Below are positions 35,901 to 48,533 of a stretch of 64,000 bases of DNA, in pieces; positions within the stretch are counted from its first letter, which is position 1; every line of letters begins with the position of its first letter. The stretch covers positions 8,628,861 through 8,692,860 of the forward strand of contig WARS01000015.1 in assembly GCA_008933995.1 (NCBI GenBank). Reading direction: 5' to 3'. The position numbers and the translations under genes are program-made. The DNA comes from Datnioides undecimradiatus. Taxonomy: Eukaryota; Chordata; Actinopteri; Lobotiformes; Datnioididae. Below the pieces are notes generated by a model. The model worked only from the letters and a program-made list of their open reading frames with translations. It was not told the DNA's origin and did no database searches.

Positions 35901-38900
35901 GCCACGTTCACGATGTCCATGTGTGAGCCACTTACTGAGTAGACACAAGCTGAGCCTTTGTTCTTTAGTGGCTCTACGTAAGGCCCATTGCGTACTAAAA
36001 TGTTTCTGAATCATTATCTCTGCCTGTATTTATGACTGGATGAATTACAACACATCACAACACACAGAGCATTTTGAACGCACAACTTGCAACACATTTT
36101 CACAAGTCATAGTATGAGAAAACACACGTGAAGACCACCAACTACAAACTGCAAACTACTGTCTTCCCTCATAGAAAAATCCTTTTTTTCTATGAAATGG
36201 GATGTGATGATTTCAACACTTGCAGTAAAAACTGCAGTCGGGGGTAGGAGTGAAACTCAGCAATAATTGGATGAATTGTTTTAGCTGTGTTACTCATGCT
36301 GGGCAGTGCTTTTTAACAAGTCTATACCCCATTAATACAAACAATAGAAGTGTCAATTTAAGGCATCAAACACCTGGTGGAAACGTTCACAGAGATGTGT
36401 AATTTAGGTTGATTTCCTGCGAGAATTAAATACTAGAGTTTGCATGCAGGGAGGTGGATAGGTTAGTACATCAGTGTTAATACCTGAGGTGCAGAACGAT
36501 ATAATTAAGGGTTTAATTATATCTTAACTGGCTCATCAGTATGCTGCACACTGATTCACAATTGTCTGATGAATGCTTTAATATTGAATAACACCATTAA
36601 TGCAAGTGCCTCTCAAACATAAACATACACAAGACTTAATGGGATTATATCCTAACAGGAGATTAAATAGAATTTAATGAATTGCTGTCATCATCTAAAT
36701 AGCAATGTCCTTTTAAAAGATGACAACAAACAAGTCCCTGAAAGCCAATAAGAAGTTTCTAGAGCTCTCACTGCAGTGGAGTAAGGCACTGAACGTTTTC
36801 TGCTTCTCTTTTCTTCTACTCCATTAGCCGACAAGGTCCGCTGTTCTGTCTTTCAACAAGTGACACATCAGTGAGTGCAGTTAAGTCTGATTAAGATTTT
36901 TATCATTTTGCAGACGCTGTCTTTGTGTAACGGCCTGCAGTCATAGGTTGGAGCCCTCTCCGTAACCTCTCTGTGATGTTTAACTACCTTTGAAGTTTTC
37001 CCAACACCAACACAAAGACAAGCTCTGTGGGCTTAAGTCAGTTGGTTGCTTCTGAAGAGATTAAAAGAGTGTCTATGTGTGTCAGACAGACAGAGAGAGA
37101 GCATTCACAAGTTCCAGTCACAGCAGATTACAATGTTTCTGATTTACAAGTCAGTGTTGCCGACCCAGGCTGTTTTGACAGCGAGAAATATCTGAGTATC
37201 TGAGATATGTGTTTAATATCTGAATGTTGAGGCCCGAGGCAGTGTGAAATTCAAATCAATTCAACCGCTGAGAGAAGTGTCGAACTGCAGGATGCCTTGT
37301 GAGGCATTCTGGGGGCAAGGCAAGAGTTGAAACCAGAAGATTATAAGTCACTGTATAGTCAGAACCCCAACAAGATGAGACTAAAGCAGAAAATCTGTGG
37401 GTTTTAGCAACACTTTGATACTTTTGAAGGTCACGTTGGGAAGGTTTTGCAAAGTTTTGCAGGGCTCACAAACAGACTGTGTAAAAATGAGCAGCGTCAC
37501 CACCTTGATTCAAAACCCTGAAGTCCTGTGATTCGGCAGAGACACCTCCTGTGTCCTCTGTGGCTACTTTCATTCTCTTTGATGTTGGGATGAGAAACAA
37601 TCCCTCACATGAAAGATGGAAGTCTTCAAAGTTTCCTCTCTTTTTCTTTCTTTTCGTGTTTTACCCAAGGCCTTAGGCTAGGTACACACACTAACTGCAA
37701 AGTGTGTGTGTAGGTGCGACATGAGTGATGGATGGAAGGAAGAGAAAATCGGAGAAAAAGAATGAACGCAGACAGGAAAAGCCATGCAGTGTAGTTTAAA
37801 TCTGGCTTTAACCTCGGCTCCCACACCCAGAATAGAAGACAAAGATCTAGCCCCTCAGTTCACCAGAGTGGATGACGTTTTGGCTCTGCTTCCCCACACC
37901 TTTGTTATTCAATGTGAATTCCAAATCCCCGGTCGAAGAAAGTTAACCTTTAGCAGCAATATATTCACTGTCATGAAAATTCATAACAGTTTTGACTTGC
38001 TCTTTCAGCATGTAAGCACAACAGACAGAGATGGATGAATGTATTTACATTTAACAAGGATTATGGAAGAAACGAGATTTGCCAAAGTATTTGTTTACGC
38101 TAGCCCTTTCATTTTCTTACGTAAATTGTTTTTTTGGAGATTTTCACGAGCTCCTCTCCTCAGGTGAAGCTGTATTCCTCTTCCTTTTCTTCCCTGCTCA
38201 CAGAAGCTCTTAACCCAGCAGCCCTCAAACGGCACCCATCATTGTTGTCGTTTCTGCCAAAGGATGATAACTCGCAAAGACCATGAGGTTATAATTACAG
38301 CCTTCCCAGTTTCCACTGAATAGGACACTTACCATATGGGAGCTGAACAGTGTGAAAGAAAACACTCAGAAAGAAGAAGGAAGTCAGAAAAGTGATTCAT
38401 TGTTTCAGCAAGTGAGAGAAGTAGCAGAACGTCGGGAAAAAAAGATCTAAGTGAGGGCAGAAGAAAGGCAACAAAGTGAGAGATAGCGGCAAGGAAAAGT
38501 GTCTCTCCTGTTCGCAGATGTTACTGCACAAGATGGGAAGCAGATGTTTCGTCAGACAGGCAGGCCATTTGGTCACATAAGTCCACAGCAAAACACATGT
38601 CAAACCTTAATGCCTCACTGCAGATAACACTTCTCACACTATCTCCACAGCAGGGCACGTCCCTGATAAGAGACAATTTTGGCCAGAAAAGACGTTTTTA
38701 AACCTTTTTTGTTTAACACTAAATGAGATATGGCTGAGCTGCGTCTTGTCAGCACTCTATTAAAGAGAACAGTGAAGTTTTGTTTTTACAATAAATGAGG
38801 AATGATGTGTGCAAAAGTAACTGCTGCCTTTTTTTTTTATCCAGGTTTAGCTTAAAGTCAACGCAGAGACTCATTACTCGGTGCTTTATTTTGGCTAGGA

Positions 38901-40947
38901 AGACTGATTTTAAGTTGTGTTTTTGAACTAATGAAGTATGACTGCAGCAAGTGAGGATTATGGATGTTAGTTTAAGAGAGTCTGGATTTCGGTTCCACAA
39001 GAACAGATTACCATGTTGTTTCTGTGTCTGCGTTATGTCTCGCCGAGGAGACACAGAAAGAAGATATTCTCCGAGTATGTCCTCGGTGACACAGCCGCAC
39101 TGAAAAGCCTAAACGTGATTACCCAGCCCCTTCAGGATTTTACAGAATTATTGCAACTAACACTTCATTTTGTGGCATCTTCTTTTGGAAAATTGCATAG
39201 TGAATTGAAACACTTTTGATGGGAAAAAAATGTTATTCATGGAAAACAGCAAACTGTAAAAAGATGAATTTGCACCAATCTTCTTGTTGACAATTGCTTC
39301 GATTACTGTGTTGTGTTTAACTTTGAAGTCTGCAGCTCATCTTAAGGTGTTTTTAAATGTGTTTCCAGTGGGGAGCGTTCAGTGTGAGTTCTGAGGAACA
39401 TATTGAAGACTCATGTTCATGATGCTGCTGTGTATTTAAATATGTGTTATTATTTTATGTGTTCTTATTTGTGGGGAACATAAACAGGCAGGATATGAGC
39501 AAGAGCTATACAAGGGCTACCGAAAAACTAGATTTTATACATGCAAATCCTTCAGAAGTGAAACAAAACATAGACAATCATTGCCATATTCAGCCATTCT
39601 TGCTACTTTTATGTAAATGAAGATGTCTATGATTTCCTGAAAGCTGTTATACAAATCATATCACCCACATAATGCTTATTTTAAAACATACATTCACTGT
39701 AAACACACAGAAGATTCACACTGGCATAATGGATTATGTGAATTCCATTCATCACGCTGTCCTTATTCATTTCACCTAGAATGACTGAAAGCTCCCATGT
39801 TGTTTGCATTTTACAGTTTCGCAGGTTTTCATGAGCATGCGCAGAGAATTTTAAAAACCTTGTCACATGTTTGTGCTGTATAGTGAATATACACCATGAT
39901 GGTATGAGGCAATGACTGCAGTGCACACGTGTAAACTGAGTCACGTTATCAAGACCAGTGGTGCACTGTGGGGGCTTTTTTATGTGATAGAGTCCACCTG
40001 CCTAATCCTCTGTCTGTGGTAACTGATCTGTGTTGGCCACAGGTCATGTGTGAACGCACTATAAATCTCTCTGCTGTGGACTGGTGTCTTTAACCCAAGG
40101 AGCAGAGTGCTGCATTAGATGTCTGCATTCATCAACAGGCTGGAGGTTATCATCTGTGAGCGTTTGTGTGTGTTTAGGTTAGAGTGCATGTGTCCACCCT
40201 TGGGTGTACGTGTGTGCAGATTATTGTTGACCCCATTTTATTACACACAACCTGCTGCTCCTGCCCGCCCACCGCCAGAATGCTTCATAGCTGCTTTTAT
40301 TGAATTATCTTTTATTTGGCCGTATCACAATGCGTCTTTGCCAGTCTTTGAAAGTACCGCTTTCATAAGACACTGATGACACAGCTCATTGGATTTAGCG
40401 CCTAATCACAGGCATTTTAATGTATTCTCTGTGATTCATGAGATTGGATCCATTTATGAAGATTTATGAAAAGTCTCCCATTTGCATCTATGAGAAGAAA
40501 GGGTTGGGGTATTTCAAGCTCCTTTATCTGTGCTCATATCTTTTTTTCATTTCAGCAGAGGGGTTTATCTGGGATTTAAAATGTGAATCATAATCGCCCC
40601 TCCAAAACACATTTTCAGTCTAAGATTGGATTTTCGGGAAATATTGAATGTTGCTACTTCAAGCTACCATTTGTGCCTGTTTTGAATAGGTGTTCCCTAT
40701 GATGGGATAAACCCCATCTTCATTTGCATGTTTTTCATGAAATTATTTAAACCGCTAATCTTTTTACCCAGAAAATATCTTTAATTATTGTAATTCAATA
40801 TTGTTTTCTATTTTTGAGTCTAATAATAAGCGTCTTCTCCCAACAGCTCCATTTTCTTAGAAACAAAGAAACAAGTTCCCAGCAGCAGTAGCATCTCTCC
40901 TTCTTTTCCTCTGTCAGTCTGAATGTCATCTCCACGTCTCTCTGCAG
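29910..40947 (+). other. Largest intron, between w13 and w14
   Basis: 11038 bp with GTAAGC donor and CTCTGCAG acceptor. It holds a C/T-rich block at about 32740-33180 followed by a G/A-rich block at about 33250-33350, A/T-rich sequence elsewhere, and a possible old repeat at about 34840-35420. There are no recognised coding exons; open frames here lack any family resemblance. Confidence 0.75.
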
Positions 40948-42110
40948 GTGTGATCCGTGAGAGCTACCAGAAGGGTCGTGACCAACTAGTTCCCGTGACC
41001 TTGTTGGCCATCGCTGTCATCCTAGCCTTTGCCATGGGCGCCATCTTCTCGGGTATTATTGTGTACTGTGTCTGTGACCACCGACGGCGAGACATGGACC
41101 TGACAGGCCGCAAGGAAAAGGACAGTCACCACCTCCATTCCCGCCGGGGATCCATGAACAGTGTGACCAAGCTGACGGGCCTGTTTGAGACACAGGCCAA
41201 AGATGGTCGCCCCGAGGCGATCCTTACCCCTTTGATGCACAACGGGAGACTGACACCAAATGGCAAGATGCTGATAAAAGCAGACCAACACCACCTGGAC
41301 CTCGCTGCTCTGCCAACGCCTGAATCTACCCCAATGCAGCCACGTCGTAAGCCCAGCCGGGGCAGCAGGGAGTGGGAAAGGAACCAGAACCTCATCAACG
41401 CTTGCACCAAGGACATGCCACCAATGGGCTCCCCTGTAATCTCTACAGACTTGCCTCTGAGGGCCTCACCAGGTCACATTCCCAGCGTGGTTGTCCTGCC
41501 TCTGCCACAGCATCAGCACCAACTCCAGCCTCATCTGCAGCAGCACCAGCAGTCCTACCAGCATGAGTATGTGGAGCAGCCCCACCATAGTGACCTCAGT
41601 ATGGGCCACAGTGTCATGGACGACCAGGGAGCCACACTGGAATACAAAACAGTCAAGAGCCCTTGTCACAACCTCAACATGGTGGATCCAGACGGGGTGC
41701 TGCCACCCCGTGTGCCGCAACGAGAGGCCTCGCTCACCGTTCCTCCGGCCGTCCCACAGATGGGCAAACGCCTGGAGGTCCACTCCTCTGTCTACGGGCT
41801 TCGAAAAGGATCGGCATCTGCTGCATCCGGATCCTCCGCACTCAAGAAGCACAACACCAACTCATCTAACTCCTCCCATTTGGCGAGACATCACAGCTTC
41901 AACCGTGTGGAGACTCCGCCCCCTGCACCTCAGAGGGTGGACTCCATACAAATGACAGCACAGGGCATATCTCTGTCACGGCAGCCTGGAATGAGCTCCT
42001 ACGGTTCTCTGCCTCGAACGGGCATCAAATATCTCAAGCCTGATGTCCCCCCCAAACCCTCGGTAGTCTCACTCTCAACAAAAGTCAAGTCCAGTGACTC
42101 CTGCACATAG
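40948..42110 (+). CDS. sema6a: sema6a terminal coding exon w14 (transmembrane and cytoplasmic tail)
   Basis: Acceptor GTCTCTCTGCAG. The 1163 nt complete Gly494 and encode residues 495-880, then TAG. VIRESYQKGRDQ precedes a single helix, LVPVTLLAIAVILAFAMGAI then FSGIIVY (507-533), followed by CVCDHRRRD as a stop-transfer. The tail carries EAILTPLMHNG, ADQHHLDLAALPTPESTP, SREWERNQNLINACTKDMPP, IPSVVVLP, a Gln/His-rich run (681-695), NTNSSNSSHLARHHSF, PPAPQRVDSIQ and LKPDVPPKPS. The SEMA6A tail is reported in the literature to bind Ena/VASP-like EVL through a zyxin-like region. The frame is open upstream to 40923, but the acceptor and phase place the exon start at 40948. Confidence 0.97.
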
Positions 42111-42303
42111 TCAGCTAGTTAGCCAGTCAGTCCAATGTGAATGGACAGTAGTGAAATTTTTTTTCTGAATGAGAGAAAAACAGGGAATACTGTACAACTT
42201 GCATCTCCTTTTAGTGTTTTTTTGTTTGTTTGTTTTTTGGTGTACAGTACAGTGGAAATGCAACACAGTTTTTGTAACAAAACACTTTCTTTTTATATAA
42301 ATA

Positions 42304-42311
42304 TGTAAATA
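42304..42311 (+). promoter_or_regulatory. Pumilio response element candidate (UGUAAAUA)
   Basis: An exact match to the PUF consensus UGUANAUA, 194 bases after the stop codon in a very AU-rich patch. Pumilio proteins repress or destabilise neuronal mRNAs through this motif. Confidence 0.5.
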
Positions 42312-43208
42312 TTATAAAAATGGTTGTCGTCATTTGTTGCAGTCATTGAGCTCATGCTCTGGCTGGCTCCCAGTTCCTCTGTAAACACACGTGGGAACGT
42401 GCTACTGAAGATGATGCTGTCCTTAATATTTCATCCAACGGCACCCTGTAGCATCCAAGGCGGTGGCTCTCTTTGTTTGTGGTGTCTTTAGCCGCCGGGA
42501 CTTGACCTGATACTTTATCACGCTGGTAAAAGCACATAAGGAGACAGCATCAGGGGTTTGGAGAATAATCGTTGTACAGTACCTTGAGGACTGGGAAATC
42601 TGAGCGAGCAAAGCACTCAGAGAAACTGAGCTCGGACTGAAAGGACAGACAGCTGCCTGAGTTCTGTGAGAAACTGTGAAAAGCCTCTCAGTGTTACAGC
42701 AATCAAGTCCTGCCTGGGTCAGATCGAAAGCCTGGGCCAGAGGAATCTTCTACTGTACTGGTGACTGAATAACACATGACTGTTAATACTAATAGCTTGT
42801 TGTATTTATTTTTATGAAGTGCTTTTGAAAAAAATACTGACTTTCTAGGCTCGGAGACAGACAGAGGACAGAGAAGAGATCTTTTAATATTAATTAATCA
42901 AGTGTGAGGAAAAAAAACATATTTAAAGTCATTAAACTGGAGCCCGTAGAACTTTCTTGATGACTAAAGGTCCACTAGGTCTTACTGTGTGCTCAGTGGG
43001 ACCCGCAGCTTGAGATATATGTGACCTCTGTGAAGAGGAGGAGATATTTATTTAAACTGTGCCAGACAGGGACTTTTACCTTCATGGACCAGAATTTCCA
43101 TTGTTTTAGACCAATCATGAAAAAAGACTTCCTGAATCTCACCCTTTCACGCCTCTAATGAGCAAACCCCCACCCCCGTTCCTCTTCAATCAGCACTGTG
43201 GTTTTGTG

Positions 43209-43288
43209 TGAGTCAGTAACATTTGTCCTGATTGGTTGCTGGCTTACCGGTGCCATCCAAGCTCACTGTTGCATGTTGCAAATATAAG
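43209..43288 (+). promoter_or_regulatory. Promoter-like cluster: AP-1 site, CCAAT box, TATA box
   Basis: TGAGTCA (43209-43215), an inverted CCAAT (ATTGG, 43231-43235) and TATAAG (43283-43288) occur in canonical order, with 47 bases between CCAAT and TATA. They are followed by a CAGCTG E-box. A transcript could start near 43313. No coding exon is evident downstream, so chance or a repeat-borne promoter remains possible. Confidence 0.35.
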
Positions 43289-43599
43289 AGAAGCAGCTGC
43301 AGCGACAGTACGGGAATCTGCATATACAAATACAAAAGGAAGACGCTGCAAAGCAGACGGAGTGATGCCTCCATCTCGGAAATGAATCGTGTTTTCTAGC
43401 GGTGTCGTGCGGACAAGCAGGTGAAAAAGAAAACTATAAAAACATCTGTATTGCCTGCTTCTTTTTCCACATGTAAATTTGTGCCTTACACCCTAAAGTA
43501 GTGACAATGTTTTCTTTTATTAGCCGTTAACTTTGTCTTCTTGTAGTATTTTTTTATTTTTCTTACGTCATGATATTTCCCTGGTTTGATAAAAATGCA

Positions 43600-43605
43600 A
43601 TTAAA
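43600..43605 (+). promoter_or_regulatory. Proximal poly(A) signal candidate (ATTAAA)
   Basis: ATTAAA followed within 15-35 bases by TAGGTGTTATTGTTGT, a plausible GU-rich downstream element. Confidence 0.45.
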
Positions 43606-45298
43606 GAATGTAGGTGTTATTGTTGTAATTCTGGTCCCTAGACATGACACACTTACACTCCAGAGGGAAGAGTGGAAGGAGGATTCACTTTCCCTTATTT
43701 ACTCTCTATCTCTCTCTCACACACACATACACACAGACACACACATACACACACTCATCTTTGTGGTTCATTTCTGATTGTGCCATTAATGCGCTTAAAG
43801 CAACCCTTTATGTTGTGCTGGCAGTGTCGATGAAGACGTTGTGAGTGTTTTTTTGATTTTTTTTTTATACAGTCTAAAAGTCCTGGTATTTGTTTTTACT
43901 TTTTTTTGCTGTCTGTTGGTTTGGAGTGATGGTTGATTGACTGATTAACTGAGCAATTAACATTTGTTACTTGAGAAGGCCAATGTATGTGTATCTTTTC
44001 TGGTGTACTGCAATAATAATGCAACATCAACACTAGCAAGCGTACAATATGAGATACACATAAGCACCCAGTGTACTAACACATTTCTAGGCTTCTTGTG
44101 TGCATCGTAACACTAAGTCAGTAGGCAGTTGCAAAAACAGGCTGGTTCCTGTGAAGAAAGCTGACATTTTAAAACAACAATATTAAAAAAAATGTACCTT
44201 ATTTAACTCCCCCTTTTGTAAGACAAGACAGTTTGAGGAAGTCTAGAGATAAGTTTTTAGTTTGCTTCAATAACTCTCTTTATCAAGGCCTTACGAATGG
44301 CTGAGAGTTTGACTAATCTGACCTTTTTTTGCTTTCACTTCCTTTTTACTTGAGGATTTTTATTGATCATCGCCCCTCGACACTTAAATCAACGGAGCAC
44401 TCCCTTAGTGTTGTATGTGTAGATAGGTAAAAGTTTTCTTGAAATCAAGCAATTTTCTGTTTCTCAATGGAGGAAAGCCAACTACGTCTCAATCCACAGC
44501 TACGTGAGGAGGGTGTGTAGGATCTGTGACCTGACTAACCTGTGTACATAGGCAACAGATCAGGTTGGGTGGAATGTGCCCCTTCAGAAACACGGTCTGG
44601 GGTCAGTTGAGGCAGTTCCCCTGTAATTACCTGAAGATATGATCTTTAAAGTGCAAAAGGCCCAAGATTAGTAAGACAGGGTGTGTTTACTCCAGACTTC
44701 CAGATGTCCACTGCATTGTAGACTGGATACTGGGCACTACTTATTACACCGTCCAGTGTGTTGAGGAGTGAATTAGCTGAATTAGCAACTTTCTGGAAAT
44801 AATGCTGATCAACAGCTAAATATTTCTTGATTAGAAATGTTCTGTTGTGGCAGTTTACACCGTGGGAAACTGCTTTGTCCACACAGAATGTGTGTAGAGG
44901 TGCAAAGGTTAAAAGTCCACATCCTGTGTTGACGAGTCAGTTGAGCCACGGGTGCGTTTGATATTCTGTAACATCAGGTGTTATGATGTCCAAGTGGTTG
45001 TTTGAACGTTTTCAAGACTGGGGTGGGTTTGACAGTGAAGGCTGCTGTGGACAGTGAGGTTCTTTGGTGTGTGCCTTTTTTGTCTTTCACCCTTGTTATA
45101 ATACACTGCTATTAGATGCAAAATGACTCTCTTCTCAACTTCTCAACCTTTTGAACTTTGTAAGCTTGTAAGATATTGTGACGTCACAAAGTTTTTTGCC
45201 CTTCTCTCTTCACTTCCTTAACATCTGATTCACAGCTTAATGTATGTTGTAAAGAAAAAACTCTTTAATTTAATGCAAAATGTAATTAAAAAAAAGAA

Positions 45299-45304
45299 AA
45301 TAAA
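45299..45304 (+). promoter_or_regulatory. Distal poly(A) signal candidate (AATAAA)
   Basis: Canonical AATAAA with an ATTAAA just before it (45285-45290) and TGTCCTTGACTTTTTC about 30 bases later as a U-rich downstream element. It is the best candidate for the end of the gene. Confidence 0.6.
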
Positions 45305-48300
45305 ATTCTTGTCATGAAGACTGTGAAATGTCCTTGACTTTTTCACTTGTTTCTCTGCCTGAGGTGCTTATCTCTATACTAGGAACATCTTATTGTTGAA
45401 TTGTCTGCAACACTGTTTGGGGAAAACTAAGCCTGAGTTTTGCACAAGATGTGAAGGTTCTTCTGATTGCGAAATCATTTCAAGGAAAATATTGTATGGT
45501 TGTGACCTGAAGTACACTGTTCTTTGTGTGTAAAACTACCACTAAGCCCTCGAGATCTGAAAAACTTTTCTTTAAAATAGGATTCAACCTCTGATACAAT
45601 GCACATCGAAGTGGATGAAAGTACTTCAAACCAAAGTGAATATGAGTTGTTTAACTCATATCTAATAAGTAAAAATAAGACTAGACGAGGAGCAGAGGGA
45701 GTAGGCTTGCACTCCGTTATACTATTGATCTTGCAGGGCAAATGAAGCAAACAGTTTGATGGGGATTGGGCCTAGCTTTCTATTTGGCAGAATACACTCT
45801 AAATCACCCTTTAAAATACAATACATAATTGTCCACAGAGGCATTTGCAGTTCATAAGTGTAGTGTAGGTTCTGGCTAAACCATTTAATCCCATATAGGA
45901 AATCAATAAAGTCTTCAAATTTATTCTGAAGGCAAGACAATGGAGAGATTCCAACACGGTTCATTCAATTTAGAAGTTTATAAGCAAAAGTTTGCTAACA
46001 AGCTGCAAACAGATGGATGACATTAAAGTTTCTCTTATCAATTGTCTTTTGTCTTACGGTTGTCATATCAACTTTATTCTGCGATAATAAATCAATCACA
46101 CTCCCAAGATTCTGTCATTAGAGGTCTTAAAGCCAAAAATCTCACCAGCTGAAATGAAGCTCTGTCTTGCCATCACTGAGCTCTGGAAAGTTATTAGCAT
46201 GACCAACCAGAAGGCTTGGGTGTGTGTGATTAACTGTGCACAACAATGAAATGAACCATGGGTGTTCAGTTTGTTGTTTAAACAAATATGTAAACTAATC
46301 ATACTTGAAGGTTTTGAAGGAGAAAACAAACAGTAAAGGGCAAACCTGATTATATATAAAAAAGTAATAACACCAATGTCAAATCTGTCTATGTCTGTCT
46401 CACATCAAAACTCCTTCTATGTATTTACTGTAAATTCAAGTCTCTGGTTTAACATGGACATTAAAAAACAAATCTCATCACCTGCAGAGCATCAGTGCCG
46501 ACTAACACTGACCAGAACATCTCTTATTTCAATTAAACCTCTCCAGTTTCATGTGTTAGCACATCACTGGTATCATTTTGGCAGGAAACATGGCTCTGGA
46601 AGGTAGTTTGACACTCGCGCCTTTGATCGCAAGGTGAGTCATAAGTCCTGAGCATTGGTACAAGTCAGACTGTGCATGGAGATCAGATAACCAGGATGTG
46701 GTGGAGCTAATGAGGCCTGTCGCTGCCTGCACAATGCTGCATTGTGCATCTCCATTCAGGCACCCGTGTGTTGTTGTACTACTCAGAGATCAAGATTCAG
46801 ATACTCACTGCACAAGTCTATTCCAACATGACAAGAGCACAATCATGTCTAGTGGTGATTAGTGTGAGCTGGTATTATCACAGAGTTAGTCAGAGCACAG
46901 ATGACCCTAAAGGTCAGTATTTAAGGGTTCAAAATAGGTGAATCCTGTCTTTGTCTGTGTGTTTGTGTGTGCATGGGTGTGTGTTGGGGGTAACAGAGAT
47001 AAAGACAACATGTCATAGTCAGGACAGATATCAGGTAATGGCTTTGGAGCACACGTATTCAGTGCATGCAACTTAATCTGTGTCAATACTAATGTAACAG
47101 AAACCACAGTCCTAATGTATTGGAGTGGTTTCATTATTTCTCTTATGTCAGTGGATAGATGTGTCTCACGTGTTTTGAAGTAGGTATCTATGCAATATAA
47201 CAGTGTTATTGTAAAGAGTCTTTATAGTTTTCTTAATTGTGTGATTTTTTTGGTTCGTAAAGATGCAGTTCGCTTATTTACAGATGCTTTTGAACGTAGA
47301 TACAGAGGTGACATGTGCTTGGAAAGCACAACAAACTTGATGGTTGGATTCCAAGCAGGATGAGTATTATGATCTATGAAAATAATCTTATTTTTGTCAC
47401 AATGTTTGCTCCCTTTTTTAAGATGGCATGGTGGAAAATGTAGTTTCTTCATAAAAAAGTGTTCTCTTGCCTGCACTGTTTCATGATGACTGTTTGTTTT
47501 ATTTTATATACAGAGTTATCCCTGTATACTCCCTGTAGAAGAGGGTGGACTACATTTAAGAAACACCTCTCAGTGTAATAGAACAAAAGAACTATGAAGG
47601 CAAATCACCATCTTCAAACAAAAACTGGACATCAGAGTCTTTATAAAATGTAGATTTCTTGTAGAGCTTTAAGACTCGATTAGTATATCTGTTATTATTG
47701 ACAGAACAAGGGACTGTGCATTCTCTTGTTTCTTATGATAAGGGTGATCAGTGTGACCATTGTGTTTGCATTGTGAAATTGAAATATAGACAGATGTTTC
47801 ATAGTTATAGCACCTTAAACTGTGCATGTACACCCTACATTAATGCAGCTTCTAGTCAAAAATTCAAAAGACAGAGTAATGTTGCTGTGGTTTTATGATT
47901 TCAACACTAATTCACCTTAATGCAACCAGTAATCTAGAAATAAGTATGAATTACTCTTTGATTAGCAGTTGCTGTAGGAATAATGCATGCAGTGTAAGTA
48001 GCAGTCATTTTGCCTCATGATCTGACATTATGACCTGTCAGTTCCAGAGCTCAATGGCTCTTTTCCCTGCCAGCAACAGCCACAAAGGGCAGCCTGCCAG
48101 ATTTTCAACAATCCCAGCAACAAACCAGCCAGCAGACCAGCTAACCAGTCAGCCAACGATTGAACCCTCAAGCCTGCCTTTAAGTAAAACATGTAGTCAT
48201 TCATACAGCAGTCCAGCCCTGCCCCCACGCAGTCCAACACAGCTCTAATCCACCCAGGCCATGGCCTGGCAGTGCTCATTTCGAGTGCTCCACAATCTGT

Positions 48301-48497
48301 GGTCACAACAAGCTTAGTCGTGTGCTAATCCTCCACGTCCCATCCAGCTATCATTATCCCTGCACTGATACTGTCTACGTCCACCACTGCTCTTAATGGC
48401 ACACATCCTAGGGTGTGTTTTAAGCATTTTTCTGCCAAAAGCAAGAGAAAAGAGAGACAAAAGGCATGAAAATAGATGGATAAACAATGGGAAGAGG

Positions 48498-48499
<2 letters not shown>

Positions 48500-48531
<32 letters not shown>
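48500..48531. repeat. (TA)n microsatellite
   Basis: Sixteen uninterrupted TA units, the only long TA tract in the window. Confidence 0.95.

Positions 48532-48533
<2 letters not shown>

Larger units (their letters stand above)
6029..45320 (+). other. sema6a: Semaphorin-6A gene, 3' part (14 coding exons plus 3' UTR)
   Basis: This is a single plus-strand gene. Fourteen exons joined at GT..AG sites give one open frame of 880 residues plus stop: Sema domain residues 1 to about 360, PSI about 366-405, stalk about 406-506, transmembrane helix about 507-533, cytoplasmic tail 534-880. Class 6 semaphorins are membrane guidance proteins that signal through plexin-A receptors in axon and neural-crest guidance and can also signal in reverse through their tails. 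SEMA6A rather than 6B/6C/6D is supported by Sema peptides such as [14 protein letters not shown] and [18 protein letters not shown], the tail blocks SREWERNQN and PPAPQRVDSIQ, and the end LKPDVPPKPS. The signal peptide and the first Sema exons lie upstream of the window. Which teleost paralogue this is, if two exist, cannot be told. The 3' end at about 45320 is inferred from an AATAAA. Confidence 0.9.
42111..45320 (+). other. sema6a: sema6a 3' UTR (inferred)
   Basis: The sequence after TAG stays AT-rich with T-runs and AUUUA elements (for example near 42800). It contains a Pumilio-type UGUAAAUA at 42304-42311, an ATTAAA at 43600-43605 followed by GT-rich sequence, and an AATAAA at 45299-45304 followed by T-rich sequence. 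A 3.2-kb UTR is inferred; shorter forms may end at the earlier signals. A promoter-like motif cluster lies inside it (43209-43288), and an imperfect CA-rich repeat at about 43700-43756. Confidence 0.6.

Noticed and set aside
40923..40947. ATG at 40923 as an alternative start for the transmembrane/cytoplasmic part
   Set aside because: These bases form the pyrimidine-rich acceptor of w14; the extra nine residues are not semaphorin-like and there is no promoter evidence.
45475..45964. Two overlapping minus-strand open frames (91 and 80 codons)
   Set aside because: Considered as a transposon remnant, but neither shows conserved transposase or reverse-transcriptase residues.
48028..48306. 92-codon minus-strand frame with Leu/Ala/Gly-rich hydrophobic run
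   Set aside because: The run arises from a CAGCCAGCAGACCAGC-like simple repeat, not from a real membrane segment.
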